Assembly (NCBI GenBank): GCA_009767595.1 | Contig: VSDK01011118.1 | Coordinates: 867,757 to 931,756 of the forward strand | Direction of reading: 5' to 3' | Source of the DNA: Symbiodinium kawagutii | Taxonomy: Eukaryota; Sar; Dinophyceae; Suessiales; Symbiodiniaceae | Length of the DNA: 64,000 nucleotides | Shown here: one piece after another, positions 53,301 to 61,264 of the stretch | How the letters are laid out: every line of letters begins with the position of its first letter | Numbering within the stretch: the first letter of the stretch is position 1 | Notes under the pieces: model-generated | What the model saw: only the letters and a program-made list of their open reading frames with translations | Database searches by the model: none | Told to the model about the DNA's origin: nothing | Position numbers and translations under genes: made by a program

Positions 53301-56251
53301 TTGACGATCTTCACACAATCCACTGCGGCTTCGTTTCTGACTGCTATGAAACAGGCAAAGCGATTGTGAAACAGGTTTGAATTTGATTTGATCAGGTAAT
53401 AGGTTATCAGCGTCAGTTGTCAGTTAGTAGGACTCTACGACTTAGTCGAAGTATCAAGTTCCTAACTGGCTTCCTGACTGGACTAATTTTGATTGAATAT
53501 ATATATATATATATTTATTTATATTTATATTATATATATATATATATATTTGAGATTTGAGACTTGAGACTTGAGATAGATAAATTTGAAAATCAGGTCA
53601 GGTCAGGAATGATAATAAATAAATAAACAACAATATATTAATATATGATATAAAGGCGACAGATGATGATAAACAGATAAATGTTCAATATTCGAAAGAC
53701 TCAAGAGATAATCAGATAATCATTAAGCAATTGAATGAATCAATGGACCAATGACAGGCTTGGCTCAATAAAGCTTTTAGCCTCAACTCATGATCCATAG
53801 TCCATGTTCGTTGGCCGCTGCTTGATTCTAGCCCTCTACCTGGCAGGTGGCTGCAAAACCGTGCACGGTGCTGACGACGAAGATCATTGAAGCAATTTGC
53901 CCCGATGCTGTTGAAGATGAGATGGCGGATGTTTCAGCTGCGCTTGGCATTGCAGATGCGGCAGAGGCAGGCAGTTTCTCAACCATCAAAGTCCAAAGTT
54001 CATGAAATGTGGTATTTTTTTTGGCAGACAGACTGACACATAAAATAATTGTAATCATTGTCATTGTAATCCATCAAATCCATTGCGTTCATTAATAGTA
54101 ATTTGAAATTTTGAAATTTGACATTAGAAAGTAAAGTCAAATAATTGTAATTATAATTAGTGAGTTCAGTTGAAAGTTGAAAGTTAACAGTTAACTTGCA
54201 TTTACATCATCTCCATTGACCAGGCTGAGAAGGTAGCATCCGCTGAACAAGCCCTTTCCGAAACATTGAGGGTGCACAAGGAGAATCTTGCTCGTGCTGA
54301 ACCCAAGGCTGTGGCAGCCAACGCCAAGGCGCGGATTTGTAAATTTGCAACTTGCAGTGCGATGCTGTAGCATCAACAATCAATTCAATCAACTCAACTA
54401 CTCAACAGCAACAGCAACAGTGTATTTTCCATCTTGATATGTCAGGACAGGAATCATCAGGCAGGCATCCAGGCATCCTACTAATTCTCAGTTCTGTGGC
54501 AAGAATCAAAGAATCACTCACCTAACCGGCCTAACCTAACTTGACTGAATCAGCAAAGTAGCAAATGGTCTAAGTTTAAGCTTCATCAAGCTATCAAGCC
54601 AAGAGTATATTGCGTCACTTTGTTTGAACTCGACAGGACACATCTGAGAAGCGGCAGCCCGCTGTTGCTTCGGATGCGGAAGCGATTGACAGCCCTGGTC
54701 GTGCCCCAGTTGCTCAAGAAGATTCCGTTGCCGAGCCGAAAAAGAAGGATGCGGACACGGATGCAGATGATGCCGAGATGAAAAGTGAGGTGCCTCCGCT
54801 TGATGCAGACAAAAAGTCAATCGAGGAGCCTGCAGCAGATGGCAAGTCGGAGATGGAAACTACACCAAAAGAAGCAGAATCAGATGCTGCAATGCCGGCA
54901 GAAACCGAGCAACCGGCAGAAACCGAGCAACCGGCAGAAACCGTGCCTGAGCAACCTGAGCAGCCTGAAGCAAAAGTTGCAGATGTTTCAATGTCGGCTA
55001 CGGAGCAGGCTGCAACACAAGTTGTGGATGTTCCAATGCAAGACCCAGACCCAGAGAAAGAACATTCGCAGGCAACAGAGCAAAAGCAGCCTTTGCCTGA
55101 AGCAGAAGCGGAAGGTGTTCCAAAGGAAAAGCAAGACGATGAGGGCAATGGCGATGCCAAAGATGCAAAGGATGGCGCCAGTGCCAGTGCCACCGACAAG
55201 CCGAACAATCAAGAGAATCAAAAGGACACCCCTGCAGAGAATGACAACGATGGTGGAACAGATGATGATGGTGAGTCTCTGGGGGACTTATTCGAAATGG
55301 AGGACGGTGCGGGTGACGACACAGAGTCTGTGGAGCGTGCTTCACAAAGAAAGTCGAAAGAGAAGAAGCAGAAGAAAGAGAAGGCCAAGTCTAGCAAGGA
55401 CAATGCAAAGCCAAGCAAAGAAAAGAAATCCAAGAAGGAAAAGGAGAAGGACGAGGCTGGACAAAGTCGGAAAAAGCAGAAGAAGTGCGAGACTGAGACC
55501 AAGCCTGGCAGCGCCCGGAAAGGCAAGACTGACACTGCTGGCATGAGGTGCCTTTGCGTCCGGGACTATGCGGTTGTGCGGGTTGTGGGGTGTTGTGCTT
55601 TCACAGTTTTCACATGTTCACCCATTTTCACCATTTCACTGTTTCACCATTCATTCATTCGTTCATTCATTCATTCATTCATTAACCTGTTTTTTAATTT
55701 CTTCATGTGGTCTGTTCAGTTCATTATTCATTTGTTCATCTATTATTCATATCCATGTCCATGTTGTCATTCATTCACGCTTTCATACATTTATTTATTC
55801 ATCCATTCATTCATTTAAATTCATTTTTATCATTCTCATTCTCCAAAAAAATATTCATAATTATTCAAATTCATAATTAATATTTTCATTATTAATCTTT
55901 TCATTCATTCATTCATTCATACATGGCATGGCCCATGGCATGTCATTTTTTGTTTTTTCGCAATTTACCGTTTTACCCTTTGATTAGATTAGACTAGACT
56001 GGTATCGCTGAACAGTCAAGTAGTATGAGAAAAACATTTGATTCAGATTCAGATTCGAAACATTTTGCAAGGATTCATGATTCAAGATCAAGGATTCCAG
56101 TTTCAAGTTTCAAGGTTTCTGTCATTGCACTGCGCTGCGTATTCATGACCCCTTGCAGCCTTGCAGTGTGTTCCTTGCAGCAAGCAGGTCCATCGCTGAG
56201 TTTGCGTCCAAGCCCATGAAAAAGGCCAAGACTGCTGAGGATGTGAACTGA
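46970..56251 (+). CDS. Gene C: 1236-residue protein, fifteen exons, unknown function
   Basis: All exons join in phase: 46970-47154, 47418-47663, 48091-48180, 48557-48740, 49064-49207, 49510-49815, 50345-50410, 51075-51266, 51600-52059, 52403-52932, 53267-53374, 53847-53966, 54224-54328, 54637-55547, 56188-56251; 3711 nt. Residues 1-61 are Ser/Pro/Gly-rich (MESPSASPPPRSGSPRSSGC). CLKC is at 83-86, and DKMTEQESLRAWMRDLEG follows at about 180. Lys-rich helical stretches fill 280-620, and GDVLYVPSGY at about 775-784 resembles a cupin/JmjC strand, but no HxD was found. Residues 913-1215 run from acidic repeats to a Lys-rich tail, ending KPMKKAKTAEDVN. Two donors are GC. The tail suggests a nuclear, chromatin- or DNA-associated protein (inference). 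Confidence 0.7.
47256..47315. repeat. (GAT)n microsatellite in gene C intron 1
   Basis: About 19 GAT units. It gives false poly-Ser and poly-His frames on the minus strand. Confidence 0.95.
47418..47663 (+). CDS. Gene C exon 2: CxxC segment
   Basis: GTCTCAG|GAACTG. Reads RNCEQPVPDEERVSSHTLKD, then RCLKCSKRHRSIVATT and MIQWFNTLPHSDVDEYRKVM. The donor CTGGA|GTACCT joins to 48091, giving DLLEYSEKRRSAQGQRTQ. CLKC with nearby His/Arg could be a small zinc site. Confidence 0.7.
49510..49815 (+). CDS. Gene C exon 6
   Basis: ATAAG|GTCTCT to GACTTG|GTGAGT, exactly 102 codons. Reads VSHDPECEFLATIGLTDFHS, later GKAKKKSAGSKAKLVDVIQL and FTKTALQEAIKTYDEYIRDE. Confidence 0.75.
51600..52059 (+). CDS. Gene C exon 9
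   Basis: GTACAG|GAG; reads EQCDFVMDHTKTQLKAVQLA, later AALRRAVSDMKGLRKALKKM and KSKNMLSGRTNIGKAVNLTD. Basic and helical; possibly nucleic-acid-binding (inference). Confidence 0.75.
52403..52932 (+). CDS. Gene C exon 10: cupin-like strand
   Basis: Reads AANFKSRIIVSNENDDGLTS, a mixed alpha/beta stretch, and near the end SVAHVRTGDVLYVPSGYVCV, then EKTIADVGLAVRTE. G-D-hydrophobic-hydrophobic-hydrophobic-P-x-G is the second conserved motif of cupins. The first metal-binding motif is not visible, so a metal site is doubtful. Confidence 0.7.
53495..53552. repeat. (TA)n tract in gene C intron 11
   Basis: Two TA runs separated by TTTATTTATATT. Confidence 0.9.
54637..55547 (+). CDS. Gene C exon 14: acidic then Lys-rich tail
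   Basis: CGACAG|GAC to CATGAG|GTGCCT. Contains the repeat AETEQPAETEQPAETVPEQP, then Asp/Glu-rich stretches, then KSKEKKQKKEKAKSSKDNAK. The frame continues 270 bp past the donor into CATT-repeat intron sequence. That read-through is rejected because the short last exon 56188-56251 joins in phase and ends the protein with KPMKKAKTAEDVN. Confidence 0.8.
55640..55920. repeat. (ATTC)n-rich simple sequence
   Basis: Repeated TTCATTCATTC units in the last intron of gene C. Confidence 0.85.
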
Positions 56252-57000
56252 GATGCCACGACGTGCATCCATGAGCTAGCTGGGTAGACAGCTGCGATCG
56301 TTTTGGGGTTTTGTGCAAGCACGGCCCTCACGGACTCACGGACTGCAAAAATAAAGTCATAGTCATAGCAGTCATGGTTCAGTTCAATTGATCAAATTGT
56401 TCAATTGATTTTGATTGTGTAGTGTAGTGTAGTGTAGTTTCTGATGTCATACTTGGTCAGCGATTGGCGGTGAATGGAGAATTTGATCAATTTGATCCCA
56501 AAAATGATTTGATGACCATCATCATGGGTACAGTGGGTAAAGTTGTAATAGCGCCAGAAATAAATTAGATGACTAGATTGACTGGTTGACTAGATGATTG
56601 CTTTGAAATCATTGCATAAACGGCATCAACTGGCATAAACTACTCAATAACTTCAACAACTGCTATTTTTGTTCTATTCCGATTTGTTCCATTGAATTTG
56701 TGCTGTGGCTTGCTGGGGAGTTGGGGATGCCCAGAGGCTCTCCAATCAACATCAAAAACCACAAGCTGAAACGTTTGTGGATAATCCGATAATCCTTTGT
56801 GCGATCATTGGCTGAGTTGGCTGAACCTTTGCGTGTGCCGCTTGCCAGTGGAGGAAAAAAATGCCAGGCGGCTTGCTTTTCTGGGCTGAAGACACGCTAT
56901 TAATTTCATTAGTTTGGAGTCTGTTCGGGCATAGTGGAATTGCGTTTATCCTCCAACAAGCGTTCTGACTTTTACTGGTTTTCCCGGTGTCAAGCTACAT
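56252..57000. other. 3' non-coding end of the element
   Basis: Follows the gene C stop. AAAAATAAAGTC at 56348 could relate to 3' end formation (weak). GTGTAGTGTAGTG repeats lie near 56417-56438. A GC-richer stretch at 56705-56890 has no supported frame. Confidence 0.35.
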
Positions 57001-57050
57001 GCTTGGAACGCTTATTTTGCCAAACCCCCAGGATTACACGCAAGTTAACA
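57001..57050 (-). repeat. Right terminal inverted repeat
   Basis: Reverse complement of the left end: inner block 57002-57017, 17-bp spacer, outer block 57035-57050. A further AAGCGTTCT at 56958-56966 faces the inner block, so the last 60 bp inside the end can fold back on itself. Confidence 0.75.
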
Positions 57051-57058
57051 ACCGTAAC
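57051..57058. repeat. Right target-site duplication ACCGTAAC
   Basis: Exact 8/8 match to 10608-10615, in direct orientation, abutting the right terminal repeat. Confidence 0.7.
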
Positions 57059-57239
57059 AGGCTTGATGGCTGATATGATGCAAATATAAAGCTCACCAGC
57101 TTAGCAGAAACTATCATATATAATCCGGCTGATTGAACTGCACAGCAACACATACAGTAGCGACCATGACCTAGTAAGCATTACAAAAAAGAGTATCCGC
57201 CGTCATAGCAACCATCACATCAACCTTTTGATAGTAACC

Positions 57240-57315
57240 GTCATATGGTAACCATTCACAAATGGCTGTGGGTCAGCATCCCATGTACTGGATGGCTTTG
57301 ACCCATAGCCACATG
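57240..57315. repeat. Dispersed repeat R1, partial copy 4
   Basis: TGGCTGTGGGTCAGCATCCC followed by ATGTACTGG, then TTTGACCCATAGCCACATGA in the opposite sense, so two partial copies face each other. Confidence 0.5.
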
Positions 57316-59397
57316 AATACAAACAAATGAATACAAAGCATCGTGAGCCATGAGTGTCACTTACGAATGTTTTGACCATTAACATGAGATGACCGTCAGC
57401 TATCATAAATCAGGCTTAACATATTAACCATGAGGCACACATTTACGGTTGCCAATTTGCTCGTGACCTTTTCAGCGAGCCAGTTTATACTGACCATTTT
57501 CAGTACTAATTACAGTAACTCCCACCATTCGTTTACCAACCATCACCACCTGATGCTGTCAAGTATAAAGGAGTTCAATTTATTCATATCCTTCATGAAT
57601 AACCATTCAGACTTATATAGCCATAACTATTGATAACCTGGATACATAATGGCATAATGGCTATCAAATGGTAACCATCATTAACCCATCTTGTCCATGA
57701 CCATCATCACGAACCACCGAGCATTGCGCCAAGGCACACCATGAAGGAGCATCCGCAGGGTCCGTCGCTGGTCACCTCACGGGTGACCAGGGTGATCCAG
57801 GGGTCATGGTACATCAAGGCTTACTCAACGGTGAATCAATGGCTGTTCAATGGTTAAGTTATATAGTCTAATATGGTTATATAAATGCCAATGGTGATAT
57901 AAATCCAATGGTTACTTAAATTATTCCAATGGTTATATGAATCCAGTGTTTCACCAGTGTTTCATCAGTGGTTCACCAGTGTTTCATCAGTGGTTCATTG
58001 TTGGTTCACCAATGGTTCACCAGTGGCAAACCAACCATGGCGAATTCATGCTGGCTAATCAATTCCTAAGAGTTGGTTATTAATTAGCCATGGTACATCA
58101 TGGTGATAACCATTGATTAGTTGGCTATTAATTAGCCATGGTAGTTGGCTAACCATATTAACCATGTAGTTGGCTAACCTAAGGAATTCCTAAGTAATAG
58201 TTCACCAATTCACCTAGGAATTGCTATTAACCATGGCTATCAATTCCTAAGTAAACTGGTCAATCTCGTACTGGTCAACGACTCATAAATACTCGTTAGG
58301 AGTTGACTGGTTGATGGTTGATGGTTGCTTGATGGTTAACAGCCAGGTTCCGTTGATGGTTAATAGTGCTTAATCATAGTTATGAGTGGTCAATTGCGGG
58401 TGGGAAGAGTGACTTATGATGGATAAACATTTTGTTTGTTGTAGTTCATACATGTTCATACTGATTTACAACTGTAGTAATAGTTGGTAATAGATGGCTA
58501 GTCATGGTTGATTTTTTTTTCTGAGTGCTTGACAACGCCGAGTGGCTGTCAGCAATGTTTGATCAGAGTTCGCAACCGCTTAATTTACTGGTTCACTAGT
58601 GATTGCAGCTAGAAAGAAATGGTTGAAAATGGCTAATGATGGCGAATCAAATTCTATCCATAAACAATCATGGTGAATCAATCGCTGAATCCTTCGTTTG
58701 ATTGTCGTTGGTCCATAGTGGTCAACCGCTGGCGACGGACCCTCAAAGGTTTCTGGCTTGATGCTTGAAAATGTGTTGTTTTTGTGGTTGGTGATGCTCA
58801 GCAAACTGGTAGTTACTGGTAGTTGGTTCAGGTGTTGCCAAGGTCTTCAGGTCACAATGCTGATGCCCACGAACCTCTGATGATGGTTCAGGATGCTTTA
58901 CCGTGGCTAAGGAATACTAAATGTAAGTTGTAACGAGGGTTTATACCACCGTTGGGAAAAATAAACACCAATCATAAACAATCTGTTGGGGAAGGAATTC
59001 ACGTAAGCTGCCTGTTTTTTGGATGGTTCAGTAGCTTGGGAGTAGGGCATCCCATGAATGTCTACACACCCAGCAATGGCATTTGACAAGAGAGGTCAGG
59101 TCCTGAAGCAACCAACGGAAAACAAAAACACCAGCTTGAATCCAGCTTAACCTTCTGCATCTGAAGGGGTTGCTGCAAATTATATGCTGAACACCAGCCT
59201 TTCCCCAAGAAAATGCATTTAGAATTGACCGCACCTCACTGGCTAACGATTACACCCTCCAAAAAAATGCGCAAATCAAATTAGAAGCCCTCATCCCCAA
59301 GCGGTATGCTTGAAAACAATTATCTTGAAGGCACATTTGGGATGATTGCATCCCATTTTGGTTTCACATATATAAATGGTGGTTTCTCAAAATAGGG

Positions 59398-59480
59398 GAC
59401 CCCCCAAATCATCCAGTTGATTAAAAATTTATAGTTAAAAAAAACAACCAATTTTGGGCACCCCCATTTTGAGAAACCCC
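59398..59480. repeat. Repeat shared with the window's first 40 bases
   Basis: CCCCCCAAATCATCCA at 59400 matches GCCCCCAAATCATCCA at 8-23, and a GGGCACCCCCATTTTGAGAA block follows. Another dispersed family of the flanks. Confidence 0.5.
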
Positions 59481-60314
59481 CAAATGGTATCACTGAAAAC
59501 GGTTCAAGCCCCTGGAAGCCGCACCCCCCGCCGTTCGAGACGAATTGACCCAGGCACCCCCCGCCTGCTGTCTGGGAGACCTAGAGCGACCAACTGCCCA
59601 ACCCCACGGTTGCTGCCCCACAAAAAGAAAGGATCGTCAATGCCTGGAATTGGAAAGCTATAATGAATCTATTATGGATCTACAATGCCAGGCATTATCA
59701 TAATAAAGGATCTATAATGCAAGGCATTCAGAATCAAACCAATGCCTGGTATATTTTAGAAACATCTCTGTATCTATATATGCATGTGTACGTAAATACC
59801 AAATTGAAACGAGTTATACATAAATGAAAATACACATGTTGCAAGGTTTCACAAGAAGTGTAAACAGAAAGGTCGAAGAATCAAAGCCCGTATAGATCCA
59901 CGTGTAGCTTAGCTGCGCACATACATTACTAAAAAACAATTTCAGGAACGAATAGGCTCCATTTATTTTCTTTTACTAGGTTCTTGTATCAAGACACACT
60001 TTCTTGCTAGCAGGCATGAAGAATAGTTCAAGATCCGCAGTGTGCCGGAAAGACTGTCGATACTCGTTAGCTCGCATTTATGTAGCCCTTGGATTGGAAG
60101 AATGAATCTGTTGATGGTCAAAAATGGGGTCATCATGGCCATTGACGATTCGAAAACGTATCACCGTCAGTTTCTGATTGGAACTGTTGTTGAACCATTG
60201 AACCACCCTGGGTATAGTAACAACATCTGAGTACAACTCATGATCGAATCTATTCATTGAAACAAATGATAGTATGAAGGATCAAATCGTGGCGATACAA
60301 CAAATGCAAGCAGC

Positions 60315-60420
60315 ATTTGGCAGTGGGACAAAACCCCGTACCCGTGGTTCCTCACCATTAACCATTGTTTTCCCTTGTTTTGTTGGTGGAAATCCCCCAC
60401 TAGTTGGTTGATCAATATTG
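60315..60420 (+). repeat. Dispersed repeat R1, copy 5
   Basis: GTGGGACAAAACCCCGTACC, GTGGTTCCTCACCATTAACC, ATTGTTTTCCCTTGTTTTGT, then AATCCCCCACTAGTTGGTTG. Confidence 0.75.
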
Positions 60421-60969
60421 TAGATAAGTGAAAACAACCACTAAAGGGCCACAATCACTAACAAGCTATAGCAGCGCACGCTTTTGTTTCTTGAGCCAAA
60501 GGTATATGGTGAGCTATGTGTGAAAATATCCTAAGGTTAAAATGTAAATGCTGCAACAACACCCCCCGTGCAGTGAAACAACTATACATGGGGTGAAGCT
60601 GCAAACTATATACATGTTGCAAAAATAGGAACATGGCGAACCAGAGTAAGAGACCCAGCCTGACCCAAACCCCGGATCTCCCGTGCCTAAGCTTCGGCAA
60701 TGCAGGCCTTAGGAACAGAAAATTCACAAAGTCACAGCAACAAAATGCACTGGGCAAGGAATGCTCGAAGGGATGCCAAGCCGTATGCTATCAGCCGCAA
60801 CACTTTTATGCTCAACCAATGCTCATGTGCGGATGCCAATGCAAAAAGGGAAATCGGCCCGTTACATAGGCCCACATTTCCATGTGGCAAAGGCTCCTTG
60901 CGGTCGCTAGAGGGAGCTTCATCCGCAAAACAATGTTAAATTCGATCACAGCTACTGAGCTACTGCAAA

Positions 60970-61120
60970 TGAATCCCTGCCTGATGTTTCAATCAAGGCC
61001 AGAGCTTCCGCTCAGCAGACATGCAACTACCAGATGTGAACTTTGCCAAAGGGCTGAATTGATGAATCTCTTCCTGAGGTTTCACTCAAGGCAAGAGCTT
61101 CCGCTCAGCTTAGGCACAAA
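60970..61120. repeat. Two-copy direct repeat, about 96 bp
   Basis: CCTGATGTTTCAATCAAGGC with AGAGCTTCCGCTCAGC near 60980, and CCTGAGGTTTCACTCAAGGC with the same AGAGCTTCCGCTCAGC near 61075. Related GGCAAAGGCTTCCGCC phrases occur near 61305, just inside the end of the Tpt1-like gene. Confidence 0.75.
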
Positions 61121-61264
61121 AGCAATCACTTGAAGTGCAAAACAGGATTCAGGCACGAAAGACGATCAGAATGCCTACAGCCAATTAAATGTTGTGTTTA
61201 AAGGAAAATTCATGCAACAAGTTGGCTTTGAATCCCGATGCATTTACAAGCTACTTCGGATTGA

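Larger units (their letters stand above)
10616..57050. mobile_element. Giant TIR DNA transposon-like element, 46.4 kb
   Basis: Seen: the left end reads TGTTAACTTGCATGTA (10616-10631) and the right end is its reverse complement with one mismatch (57035-57050). A second inverted block, AAATAAGCGTTC(T/C)AAG, lies 14 bp further in on the left (10646-10661) and 17 bp further in on the right (57002-57017). The 8-bp ACCGTAAC directly abuts both outer ends. Known: TIRs with a fixed-length target duplication define cut-and-paste DNA transposons; 8 bp occurs in hAT and some other superfamilies. Inferred: everything between is one element carrying locus A and genes B and C, all on +. Flank sequence texture and a dispersed repeat stop at these ends. 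Caveat: ACCGTAAC also occurs once near 2828 in the left flank, so the flank texture makes this 8-mer less rare than random. No transposase was recognised. Confidence 0.75.
57059..61264. other. Right flank, mostly non-coding repeats
   Basis: Rich in ACCATTAACC and GGTTCACCA motifs, with short repeated phrases at 57930-58030 (CAGTGTTTCATCAGTGGTTC) and ATTAGCCATGG at 58080-58150. A hairpin CTGGTCACC/GGGTGACCAG lies at 57769-57791. A weak minus-strand block at 59060-59110 reads DLTSLVKCHCWVCRHSWDAL after TTCAG. No other exon can be supported. Confidence 0.4.

Noticed and set aside
54714..55546. Ser/Ala-rich minus frames and an alternative + frame
   Set aside because: Shadows of the low-complexity acidic/Lys-rich exon 14 of gene C, which joins in phase to both neighbours.
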